From Cycas panzhihuaensis (lineage: Eukaryota > Cycadophyta), in contig CM041465.1 of NCBI GenBank assembly GCA_023213395.1, forward strand, positions 21,452,001 through 21,516,000: a DNA stretch of 64,000 bases, in the 5' to 3' direction. A model generated the notes under the pieces. It was not told the origin of the DNA. It was given only the letters and a program-made list of their open reading frames with translations, and ran no database searches. Of this stretch, positions 20,040 through 30,328 are shown piece after piece; within the stretch, counting starts at the first letter, position 1; every line of letters starts with the position of its first letter. The position numbers and the translations under genes were made by a program.

Positions 20040-21987
20040 CTACTGCTGCCTTGCCCCTAGGGCATCATCTCCTGGTTGATGTGATCCCTCTCCTCAGGAC
20101 CACATCCCTCCGAGACTCCTCTTGAGTCTCTGTGAGCTCCCTGCCTTGGTCCCCTCATCCTGTGGCCTCGTGAGGATCGTCACCAATGTATGAGTCTATG
20201 TCCTACTCTACGCCGACCTCGATGCCATGTCCTCTATCAGTCGATTGTATTAGGTTTGGATACGATCCTGCTCCATCTCTATGAGGCAGGGCCTCTCCTT
20301 CATCCCCTAGAGTTGCTCCTCCATCACTGCTAGCTGGATATGGCTCCCCATATCCCCTTTGACTCCTCCTGAGCCTCTAGTGCTTACACCCAACTTTGTA
20401 GCTGGATATGGCTTCCCATATCCCCTCTAACTCCTCCCTGAGCCTCTAGTGCCTACACCCAACTCTATAGAGCATCCTCCTCAGATCAAATGGCATCCAT
20501 CTTAGCCTGTTATCGTCCCATACATGCCTTGTGCTCTCGGGACTCTTCTATCTATATATCTCTCGCCCGTATCAATGGGGCGAATGCTACCGTGTGACTG
20601 CCTACCAATCTAAGCTCGTCACTCACTTGGACAGGAGGTTGTCCCTCTACGTAGGCCTGAGGGAATATCTCTCAAACTACCACCTCTACTAACCTCTGGA
20701 TTTTTACCATACCTACAAATCCAACATGTCATATATCAGTACATGTCTATATAGATATCAAATCAAAACCAAACAATACATATACATCTGGTAATCAAAC
20801 GACGATAGGAGAAGGTCATGTCTCACTTGATGCGGCTGTCGGCTCCTTGACTTGGGCGATTGCCTCTCCCTCTGGCATTCTGCCACCTACGGGTATCTCC
20901 TCCTCCTCAGGTACCTCCTCTACCACTGCCTCAACTTCTGGGGCATCCCTCCTCTCTGTAGTTGGTGCATCTGCCACCTCTCTAGATCTCCTGACGATCC
21001 GTAGCCTCCAGGCCCATGTCACTAGGCCCCTACTCTCCTCCGCAGCTCCTGATAGGCCTGCCTCTCCACCTACAGCCCCAAACGAACCTGCCTCTCCTAC
21101 AGCTCATGATGGGCCAGCCCCATCACCTCCATCACCACCCTCATCACCTCCTGGGGGCACTCCTACTCCTCCAGCCTCATCGTCACTATCCCACCTCACC
21201 GGTCTATACGGATCTGCTATATAATCTATCATGGTGAGGAGGTCTAGTGATGTATCCTCCACCAAGTGACAGACATGTGCCTGGTCCTCAGTCCCTCTTA
21301 GACTAGTCTACTATCTGTGGACCATGAGGGCCTACTTTGAGATGGGGTGTAGTCCCCTCGTCAGTGCCACTACTCTGAAGTGGTTAAAGAACTAGCACTA
21401 TAATACTGTACTATAGGATAGTCTGCCCCTGCCTACTATCCTAACAGTGTCTAGCTGTGTGATGAGGTTCACCGCTATTAGGGTGGCCCAGTCCATCCGC
21501 TCTCTCGCCTCATACCAGTGTACTGCATCTATCCATCCACCCGATATATCTCTATAGTTCTATTTCTGGGATATCCAGAATAGAACGCACAGTATAATCA
21601 ACTTCCTCACTGGAGGAACCCCTGACATAACCATGGTTTGGAGAGGAATCCCTTGCCTCTCCTATCTGTCCAAACCCATGAAGAACATGGATGCCTCTTT
21701 GTATGCTGCCTCATTGCTGGGTAGCACTCCCAGTGCCACCGGCCTCCCAGTCATTGGTACTCCCAATATCCTCCTGATATCCCTGGGCGTTGCTAATATA
21801 TCCCCCACCTAGGGTAGATGGAAGACATGCCTCCTCCTGTCCCAATGTGACACAATATCAACATGTACTAGGGCATCCTCATGACCTTTAGTAGGCCATA
21901 TCTCCATAGGATCTCCCTATCCTCCCTAGTCATCATCTTGATAAAACTCAACATTGCCATCTCAATGTTCTCGTAGTACTCTACCAT
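20040..21987 (-). pseudogene. Antisense PMD-like gene of G2, two exons
   Basis: Homologue of the G1 and G4 antisense genes on the strand opposite to the element. Start ATG at 21987 (MVEYYENIEMAMLSFIKM). Exon 1 runs to 20827, intron 20826-20713, exon 2 to the TAG at 20042-20040. The spacer before the intron stays open over 21022-20816 (RRLRIVRRSREVADAP...AQVKEPTAASS), keeping the CAA codon that is TAA in G4. Exon 2 starts SMVKIQRLVEVVV. About 20340-20470 contains a duplicated ~60-bp segment (AGCTGGATATGGCT appears twice). Many stops; not functional. Confidence 0.55.
20713..20826 (-). other. Conserved phase-1 intron in antisense gene (G2)
   Basis: Donor GTGAGACATG at 20826, acceptor TTTGTAG ending at 20713; 114 nt. 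The position and phase match the introns in G1 and G4, and exon sequence on both sides aligns with them. Confidence 0.6.
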
Positions 21988-22000
21988 GATCACAGCTTGT

Positions 22001-23203
22001 AAAATGCCATAAAACTAGTTAGCACTTGATCTACACTCGTTCCTCATCTCCTATACTATCTCTCAGCCTCACCTGATTGAGATTTGGGGTCCCTCAGGCC
22101 TCTATCTTCTTTTTTCTACAGTTCTACCTTCGCACCATGCCAAACTTTGTAGTACTGTGGAGTTTGGCCTGGGTCCCACAGTGATCGGGGCCCCACAGTA
22201 AAGATCGCAGCACCGCAATCTTTACCACGGTGCGAACGGCACCCACCCAAAATGGGGGGTTTTCCTGCCAAAAAAATTTAAAAAATTCTTTTCTGTAGGC
22301 CACAACCAAGTCCACTGGGATGTGGGCTACCTAATGCCCTGGTCCTGCCTCTCTCTGGGTCTAATTTGGACTTTGGGAGGTTCTTTTTCGCCTATATCGG
22401 GCCTAAAAGTCTACATAAAAGCAACAAAAAGGAATGAACTTTAAACCACGAGATAGGTTAGGTTTCCAAGGGTCCACTCACTGGATTTGGCCTGGTGCTC
22501 ACCATCTCATCCCCACAATCCCAACGACTATTCTCTAGCTCTGATCCTATGGTCTGATGTCCCTTCGCATGCCTCTGAAGTAGGGTAGTACTCCACTGCG
22601 TAAGGAAATGGCTCTGGATTCACTTGAGAGCCCGTGAAAATGAATCCCGTTTTCATCGATTTTTCCTTGTATAGGCGGGGACCCCAACGGGCACTGTCTC
22701 CATTTCTGCCTTCATGATAGCCCTTTGGATTATCTCTTACCCTCGATCACTTTTGCCTTCTAGCCTTGTCTCCTGTAGTGCTCCTATAGCCTTTGTTTCG
22801 CTCTTTCTTACGGATGTATTAATGGCACCCTGCCGATGCACTTTTTGCAGGACCCTTCTGCCTCGTTTTATGTGCTGTTCCCATGTATGCCCAAGTTTAT
22901 ACTCATTTTGCTATCCTGGACCTATTTTTGTAGCTTGTTCCTGCCCTTAGGGTCTCCAAAGGGAATGCTCCCTCTGTTCAGAGTCATTCTTTACTTCTGA
23001 AAGTAACCTTTGGCACCCCAGGGTGCCCTTTTCCTACCCACTCTTAACTAGTGGCTAGATAGTCTGCTCTTGTCCTTGGGTAGCCTCATTGCTAGGTCCT
23101 CCTACTCTTCACGGCCATTTATCACTTGCCATATGAGCCTCTTTTGCTTCAACTCTTATATTATTGCATATTTTCTCTACTAAGACATTTCCTTTCATCA
23201 TCT
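22001..23203. promoter_or_regulatory. Promoter-like interval upstream of antisense gene and aRNH (G2)
   Basis: No gene. Collinear with 8208-9406 of G1. It has the palindromic AAACTT...GTAGTACTGTGGAGTTT block at about 22142-22169, GGCTCT/AGAGCC arms at about 22610-22632, a degraded TATA box (CCTATACAAGG on the minus strand at 22675-22665) and the adjacent GCGGGGACCCCAA block. The last 60 bases before 23204 are pyrimidine-rich. Confidence 0.45.
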
Positions 23204-23626
23204 ATGTCTCTCTTCATCTTTACCAATGGCAGAAGCGGTGGTAATCCTGGACCTTCTGCCGCTGCATGGATTCTTCGCAGCCATTTTGGACATGATTTTC
23301 TACGCTCTGGAATCTTCTTCTTCGAGGCCACCAATAACGAAGCTGAGTACATGACTGTTATTGAAGCCCTCACTGATGCACTTCATTTCCATCATGGACC
23401 TATTGTCCTTCTTTGTGACTCCCAAGTGGTGGTGTCCCATCTCACCCAGGTTTACTAGGTGCGATGCCCTCATTTGAGAGCCCCCGCTTTGACCGCCAGA
23501 TCCCTATTGGCTAATTTCCAGTCTGTTGACATCCAACACATTCCTCGGGCCCTCAATGTTGAGGCAGATAGTCTCGTTCACCTCATCCTTGAGCACCACC
23601 TTCTTCTTCTTGTTGACCATCCATGA
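23204..23626 (+). pseudogene. aRNH: separate archaeal-type RNase H of G2
   Basis: 141 codons including stop, in one frame. Starts MSLFIFTNGRSGGNPGPSA, where the first catalytic Asp of the FTDGG block (seen in G4) is Asn. Then EATNNEAEYMTVIEAL (Glu present), GPIVLLCDSQVVVSHL (Asp present), VDIQHIPRALNVEADSLV (last Asp present). One TAG at 23459-23461 is CAG in G1. The domain order and N-P-G / N-N-E-A-E-Y / D-S / A-D motifs are those of plant and archaeal-type RNase HI. The pyrimidine-rich stretch before the ATG might be a splice acceptor region or simply leader. Confidence 0.82.
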
Positions 23627-23717
23627 GACTTGCCCAGTCACTCTATCACCCAAGTCTCAGGCCATCATGCAAATCACCTTATGATCTATTCACACCTCTG
23701 AAAGCTAGCTGCTTCTT

Positions 23718-24576
23718 TGATCCAGGAGGATCTACCATATGTTTACAGGATGCGGAATATGCTAGGCATTGGCATAACTAAAAGAGATATGGCCAAATGG
23801 TATCAAAATTCTATGAAATTTTGTTTAAAGGGATAAGACACATCCCACTAGATGTGTACAAAACGTGGGGTTCAGAAAATATCACTTGATTAGAGTTCAA
23901 GCCTTGTCTTTGCATAAAAATTAATCCCACAGCTAGCAGAAAAAAATAGAAAATATATATTATCATCATATGAATAGAAACATGGCCAAATGACATCCAA
24001 ATGAGCTAAAATTTTGAGGAAGCGGAGAAGACATATGTTCCTATACGTGTACCAAATTTGAGCCAAATTGGAGTATGTTAAGATCTATTACAAGCTGCAA
24101 CATTTTAAGAATTGTATGAAGGCCACTTGGACAACATGCATTTTGGTGGTTAGTGGTTATACTTGCATGATTGCCACTTGTTAAACATGCAATTCAGGTT
24201 TCTTTCTATAAATTAAGCCCTTCTACAGGTTGGAGAGGTGGTTCTTGGAGACTTGACTTGGGAAGCATCCTTAGAGAGGCATTTGGAGGGTTGGAGTCCC
24301 CCTTATGGAATAATTGTAACATTTATTCCTTGTAATTTTACCATTCTTTTGCTAGTTGATTTCTCCACCATTAAATGGAGATTTTCATGGTTTAATAAAA
24401 GTATTACTCCTCATACTTTTAGATGAATGTCAAGAATAAATGATTTGGTATAGAATTTTCCTTTCATGGGCTCATTGTTGTTTTGATGTTATTGAGCTTT
24501 CTACACTAACTCCCAGGATCTCAAGGAAGAAAGGTTGATAATTGATTTCTTCACCAACTAAGCTCTTTTGGGATCA
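23718..24576 (+). repeat. 5' LTR of G5
   Basis: Starts TGATCCAGGAGG and ends TTTTGGGATCA. TATA box TATAAAT at 24207-24213 and an AATAAA signal at 24393-24398, giving a U3/R/U5 layout with transcription from about 24240. Partner LTR at 29200-30060. Confidence 0.93.
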
Positions 24577-24581
24577 TATTT

Positions 24582-24594
24582 TGGTATCAGAGCC
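24582..24594 (+). promoter_or_regulatory. Primer binding site of G5 (tRNA-iMet)
   Basis: TGGTATCAGAGCC, five bases after the 5' LTR end, complementary to the 3' end of plant initiator Met tRNA, the commonest primer of plant LTR retrotransposons. Confidence 0.9.
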
Positions 24595-24619
24595 TCTGAT
24601 GTTTGTTGTAGGGACTTGA

Positions 24620-25738
24620 ATGGTACAAACAAGGAAAGGATACAAAGAGAAAGGTGAAGACATTCTTGTGTTGCAATCACCAAGAAGACAAAGAAAGAAT
24701 CCAAGCACCATGGCTGAAAAAGAAGATGGAGAAATTAGATTTGAAAGGCTTGAGAAGAACGTCAAGCCTTAATGCAAATGATGACCCACCTTCTACCTCT
24801 AGTCAAAGGAAAAGGCAAAGAGAAGGAATTTGAAGGAGGATCCACATATGACCACGACCATGAAGAGGAAGAGGAGGAGACCTTAAAGCACTCTTTTGAA
24901 GAAAGCAAGGGTACTTCATCTCATCAACCCTTCAAGGTGGAGGCAAAGTTGGATATTCCAACTTATGATGGAGAGGTAAATGCTGAAAAGTTTGACCATT
25001 GGTTGGATCAACTTGAAACCTACTTCACAATCTATGCTTATAGTAATGCTCAAAAGCTTTCATTTGCTGGGCTCAAGTTGTGTAAACATGCATTGACATG
25101 GTGGAATGCATATTTAAAGACTCATGATGTATCTTCTTTTTCATGGAGGGATTTTAAGAAAATAATAAAGAAGCAATTCTACCCCATAGGTCATGAGGAA
25201 GACCAATGGGTCACTTAGCAATATTTACGCCAAGGGAGAGGTGTAAGTGTCCAAGACTATACTTCTATATTTTTTAGGCATGGCATGCTACTTGGTATTA
25301 ATATGGATGAACATGTCACTCTTATGAAATTCATTGGAGGATTACATGAATACATAGGGAAGGAACTAAGGCTTTTTAAGGTTCAATCCATTGGAGAAGC
25401 AAGTAGGATGGCTATGGCAATAGAAAGTAAAAGTAAGAAATCTACATTCATGTCTAAAGATTCTACTTTAACTTCTAATAAGTATGAAAAGAATCCTAAA
25501 TTGCACTCATCAAAAAGGCAAGAAGGAAAGAAGAAAAGAACTAATTTTGTTAAAAGTTCTAACTATTGTGAGCATTGTGATATTAGTGGTCATATTACAG
25601 TAAAGTGTTGGAAGTTGCATCCAGAACTAAAGCCGAAGCATATCAAGGATATGGAATTAAGAAAGAAGGAAAAAGGGAAAGCACTACTTTCTGAGGTGGA
25701 GATTCAAAGTGAAGGAGAAGAAGAGAAGGTCACTCTAC
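24620..25738 (+). pseudogene. gag of G5
   Basis: ATG at 24620 (MVQTRKGYKEKGED), then a stop in that frame at about 24772 where the reading moves to the frame used to 26820. Capsid region: KLDIPTYDGEVNAEKFDHWLDQLETYF, ALTWWNAYL, FSWRDFKKIIKKQFYP. A TAG at 25216-25218 precedes a [15 protein letters not shown] block. A classical CCHC zinc knuckle [14 protein letters not shown] lies near 25570. Ends before the protease at about 25740. One stop and one frameshift separate it from an intact gag. Confidence 0.85.
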
Positions 25739-27660
25739 TTACAAATTATGAAGATGATGCTACAAGGGAGGAACTATTTCACTTGAAGCTTCAAGTAGGA
25801 AATAGTATGATTGGTGCCATTATAGATTTGGGAAGCCAAAAGAATTTGATCTCAGAAAGTTTGGTAAAGAGAATTGGTTTGGTAACTACTCCTCACCCTC
25901 ATCCATATCCTCTTGGTTGGATCCATAAAGATGTGGAAATGCAAATATCAAAGCAATGTACACTTAAATTTTCCATCACTAATGATTTTGTTGATGAAGT
26001 AATATGTTATGTGGTGCCACTGGATGTATGCCATGTTGTGCTTGGAAGTCCCTACTTGTGGGATCGAGATGCACTCTTCTATCGAAGGGAGAGAAAGTAT
26101 CGATTAATGAAGGATAACAAGGGCTTCATCATAAAAGCCACAAAGAAGCACTTGGATAAGATAGCATTAATTTCAGCTACTCAAGCAAAAAGGATGATCA
26201 ATGCATGTGGTAAATTTGTCATCTTAATGGTAAGGAGAAAAGAAGAGCCAAGAGATGAAGAAGGTCCTTCTACTCACACTCTTCTTATATCACCTAAACA
26301 AATGCAACAAATTGAGGAGTTAAAGACAAGGTATGATATTCTATTTCAACATGTTGATGGGATTCCACCAAAGAGAAAGATAGAGCATGAAATCACTCTT
26401 GTAGGAGATGCACCATTACCTAATGTTGCTTTGTATAGGCACTCCATTGTAGAAAATAATGAGATAAAGAGGCAAGTTGAGGAGTTGCTTGATCAAGGGA
26501 TCATAAGACCTTCATGTTCACCTTGTGGGTCACCAATTGTCTTGGTGCCTAAGAAGGATGGAGGATGGAGAATGTGTATAGATTTTCGTGCTTTGAATAA
26601 AATTACAATTAAAAATCGCTACCCTTTGCCTCGTATAGATGATTTGCTTGATCAAATTCAGCATGCTTGTTATTTCACTAAATTGGATTTAAAAGTGGTT
26701 ATCACCAAGTTAGGGTCAAGGAGTAGGACACATGGAAGATGGCCTTCAAAACAAAGCAAGGACTCTTTGAATGGATGGTTATGCCTTTCGGATTGTGTAA
26801 TGCTCCTGCAACATTCATGAGGCTAATGAATGAAATATTAAGGCCTTACTTGGATAATTTTGTCGTTGTTTATCTTGATGACATTTTGATTTTCAGCAAC
26901 ACATGGGAGGAACATTTGCAGCACATAGAAGAAGTTTTAAAGACTATGGCTAAGCATCATTTGAAGCTTAATCTGAAGAAGTGTGAATTTGGCAAGGAGA
27001 ACTTGATCTTCTTAGGCTTTGTGGTTGGAGGAGGAAAGTTGAGCATTGATCCACTCAAGACTCAAGGCATCCTCAAATGGCCTAGGCCAACAAACATCAC
27101 AGAGGTGAGAAGTTTTTTAGGAGCTTGTCAATACTTGAGAAAGTTTATTCTTCATTTCTCACAAGTTGCGACACCTCTACATGGATTGACAAAATCTAGT
27201 AGAAAGTTTACTTGGGGTTCCAAGGAGGAAGAAGCCTTTCTTCTTTTAAAGAAGAAAATTTGTGAAGCTTAGGTTTTGGCAATGCCAAATTTGCAAAGGC
27301 CTTTTGAAGTAGAAGCTGATGCAAGTGGAAATGCGATGGAAGCTGTCCTTATTCAAGATGGGAAGCCTATTGCGTACCATTCGGAAGTCTTCACCCCTCA
27401 AGTGAAGAACTACCCAACATATGATCGAGAAATGTTCGCACTTCATCAAGCATGTAAGCATTGGAGGTCATACTTACTCGGAAAAGAGGTTGTAGTTCAT
27501 ACCGATCATAAGCCTCTTCAATTTTTACAAACTCAAAGTAAATTACAGCAAGCAAGACACATGAGGTGGATGAGTTATTTACAACAATTCAATATTATAA
27601 TTAAGTATAAAAAGAGATCTAATAACAAAATTGCTGATATGTTATCTAGACCACCTTGTT
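25739..27660 (+). pseudogene. Protease, RT and RNase H of G5 pol
   Basis: Protease: [12 protein letters not shown], with the active-site triplet D-L-G instead of [47 protein letters not shown] short frame disruption at 26690-26740 follows, then [17 protein letters not shown] and the catalytic VVYLDDILIF with both Asp present. TAG at 27270-27272 falls between RT and RNase H. RNase H: EADASGNAMEAVL (first Asp present, unlike family A), YDREMFALHQ (Glu), HTDHKPLQFL (Asp), RSNNKIADMLSRPP. No second RNase H is present. Confidence 0.88.
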
Positions 27661-29125
27661 CCACTTCTTCTTCTACTTTTGTTTGTAGTTCTCTTATGAG
27701 TTTGCAGGTGGAACCAATGCATCATGAAGAGTACAAAGACTTGTACCATGAAGATGAAGCTTTGAAGGAAGAATTAGAGAACCTAGCGAAGGAAGACCTT
27801 CCCGACTTGCTTGGAAGGATGGTCTACTTTTCAAAGGGAGGCACTCTATGTTCCATCAAAGGAGACAAGATCAAGTGGCTTAGAAGCCCATACTTCTAAA
27901 GTAGTGGTCACTTTGGTATAGAGAAGACTTTAGCAAACTTGAGAAGATATGTTGTATGGCCAAAAATGCAAAATGATGTAAAAAATATGTAAAAGGATGT
28001 GTAATGTGTAATACTTCTAAGCCTTCTTCTAGAAAATTAGGATTGTATACACCACTACCTATTCCCACTAAGCCTTGGGAAAGTATCTCCATTGATTTTT
28101 TAGGGGGACTTCCCATGACTAGAAAGGGACATGATTATATTTTTGTTGTTGTAGATAGGTTTAGTAAAATGATATGTCTAATACCTTGTAAGAAGACAAT
28201 CACAGTGCAGAGGCGGTGAGTTATTCTTCGAGCATGTATGGAAGAATTTTGGCTTGCCTTCTTCCATCATTTTAGATCAGGACACTCGATTCCTTTCATC
28301 ATTTTGGAAGTCACTATGGGAGATGATGGATACCAAATTGAAGAGGAGTACAAGTTTCCATCCTCAAACAGATGGACAAACCAAGTAGTGAGCGTAACTT
28401 TGGTACATCTATTGAGGATACAATTCAAGCATCCAAAGACTTGGGATGAATCATTGGCTTTTCTACAATTTGATTTTAATAGAGCAATGCATGCATCACA
28501 CTCTAAAGCACCTTTTGAAGTTTGTTTGGGATACTTACCTCAAAGTCCATTTGACTTAGAGTTTTCCATGCAAGCTAAGGAAGGATCTGTCAAAGAGAAG
28601 GAGGAGTATGACAAGGCTTTAAGATACTTGGAGAAGATCCAGAGAGTCCACAAAGAAGTACATGATCAACTTCTAAGGACTCAATAAAAGTACAAGGAAA
28701 GACATGACAAGCATAGGCAAGAGTGTACTTTCTAAGAAGGAGATTTAGTATGGTTATACTTGAGCAAGGAGAGGTTAAAAGGAGAAGGTAAGAAACTCAA
28801 ACCTATAAGGTATGGACCATTCAAGATTTTGAGAAAAGTAGGTGGCAATGCTTTCCAACTTGATCTTCCACCTTATATACAAATATATTCAGTAGTAAAT
28901 GCTGAATACTTAAAACTCTTTGAGCCCTCCATGCTAGATGAGGAACAAGACCAGTTCACTTTACCTTCAGTTGATGATTTATATTTGGAAAGTGAGGAGC
29001 CTCTCAAGGAAGATTGTATCTTGGAGAGAAAATCTACCAAAATAAGACATAAGACACATGAATCTTTTAGGATTGGAGTAGCAGGGCAATTGCCTAGTAA
29101 GGCTAAGTGGTTTAGTAGGCAATAA
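27661..29125 (+). pseudogene. Integrase and C-terminal tail of G5
   Basis: The zinc-binding region follows 27895 (SGHFG, then CVMCNTSKPSSRK). The core shows SIDFLGGLPMTRKGHDYIFVVVDRFSKM with the first Asp. An LDQDTRF-like second Asp is readable in a shifted frame near 28270. At HPQTDGQT (about 28365) the following Glu is lost. The C-terminal part has GPFKILRKVGGNAFQLDLP at 28810-28870. The tail (EDCILERKSTKIRHK, then GQLPSKAKWFS) looks like a conserved extension. It is not a recognisable canonical chromodomain. Ends with the stop at 29123-29125. Confidence 0.78.
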
Positions 29126-29183
29126 GGAGAACAACACTTCCCCCATCTCCAATTCTAAGCCAAACTGGAGTTGGCTATTTTCC

Positions 29184-29196
29184 AAGGAAGAGGGAG
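29184..29196 (+). promoter_or_regulatory. Polypurine tract of G5
   Basis: Purine run AAGGAAGAGGGAG ending three bases before the 3' LTR, where plus-strand DNA synthesis is primed. Confidence 0.8.
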
Positions 29197-29199
29197 CCA

Positions 29200-30060
29200 T
29201 GATCCAGGAGGATCTACCATATGTTCTGAGGATCACGAAATATGCTAGGCATTGGCATAACTAAAAGAGATATGGCCAAATGGTATTAAAATTCTATGAA
29301 ATTTTGTTTAAAGGGATAAGACACATCCCACTAGATGTGTACAAAACGTGGGGTTCAGAAAATATCATTTGATTAGAGTTCAAGCCTTGTCTTTGCATAA
29401 AAATTAATCCCATAGCTAGCAGAAAAAAATAGAAAATATATATTATAATCATATGAATAGAAACATAGCCAAATGACATCCAAATGAGCTAAAATTTTGA
29501 GGAAGCGAAGAAGACATATGTTCCTATATGTGTACCAAATTTGAGCCAAATTGAAGTACGTTAAGATCTATTACAAGCTGCAACGTTTTAAGAATTGTAT
29601 GAAGGCCACTTGGACAACATTTATTCTGGTGGTTAGTGGTTATACTTGCATGATTGCCACTTGTTAAACATGCAATTCAGGTTTCTTTCTATAAATTGAG
29701 CCCTTCTACAGGTTGGAGAGGTGGTTCTTGGAGACTTGACTTAGGAAGCATCCTTGGAGAGGCATTTGGAGGTTGGTTGAGTCCCCTTATGGTATAATTG
29801 TAACATTTATTCCTTATAATTTTACCATTCTTTTGCTAGTTGATTTCTCCACCATTAAATGGAGATTTTCATGGTTTAATAAAAGTATTACTCCTCATAC
29901 TTTTGGATGAATGTCAAGAATAAATGATTTGGTGTAGAATTTTCCTTTCATGGGCTCATTGTTGTTTTGATGTTATTGAGCTTTCTACACTAACTCCCAG
30001 GATCTCAAGGAGGAAAGGTTGATAATTGATTTCTTCACCAACTAAGCTCTTTTGGGATCA
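29200..30060 (+). repeat. 3' LTR of G5
   Basis: Near-identical to 23718-24576. Starts TGATCC and ends GGATCA, followed by TTCTT, the repeat of the five bases before the 5' LTR. Differences are scattered single-base changes plus small clusters such as TGTTCTGAGGATCACG against TGTTTACAGGATGCGG near the start. Confidence 0.93.
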
Positions 30061-30065
30061 TTCTT
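30061..30065. repeat. Target site duplication of G5 (right copy)
   Basis: TTCTT, matching the five bases before the 5' LTR of G5 (23713-23717). The sequences outside them join into the G2 spacer. Confidence 0.9.
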
Positions 30066-30328
30066 CTTTGCACTTTTGAGATGGGGGCACCCCCCCTCAT
30101 CCTTCTAGCTTCTAGTCAATTCTTGGGTGGTACATAGGTAGCCCTTGTGTGTCTCCACCCCTGTCCTCGTATCCATGCATTCCGCCACAACACTTGTCGG
30201 CACCCTTGACTCCTGTTATGTTCATGATTTATATATATACATACATATATGCTACTCACAGTTTTATTACCAGCATTCACCATCGTAGTATGCTTCTGAG
30301 TAGTGAGGCTCTGCTGCCAAGAGGGCAG
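30061..30328 (+). other. Tail of G2 resuming after G5
   Basis: No gene. Continues the spacer between aRNH and 3' LTR (matches G1 9950-10214): GATGGGGGCACCCCCC block, TATATATACATACATATA run and CCAAGAGGGCAG just before the LTR, a plausible polypurine tract. Confidence 0.6.

Larger units (their letters stand above)
23718..30060 (+). mobile_element. G5: Ty3/gypsy element of a different family, complete insertion
   Basis: Direct LTRs of 859 and 861 bp with perfect 6-bp inverted ends TGATCC/GGATCA, a tRNA-iMet primer site, a polypurine tract, and a 5-bp target duplication TTCTT (23713-23717 and 30061-30065). Total length 6343 bp. It splits the tail of G2 between the aRNH and the 3' LTR. gag, protease, RT, RNase H and integrase are in standard gypsy order but interrupted by stops and frameshifts. 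The LTRs differ at a small share of sites by eye, so it is a relatively late insertion. Start within ±1 base. Confidence 0.93.

Noticed and set aside
28979-29125. Chromodomain at the C-terminus of G5 integrase
   Set aside because: The tail has a short conserved-looking block but not the aromatic cage and W-E-P/N pattern of canonical chromodomains.
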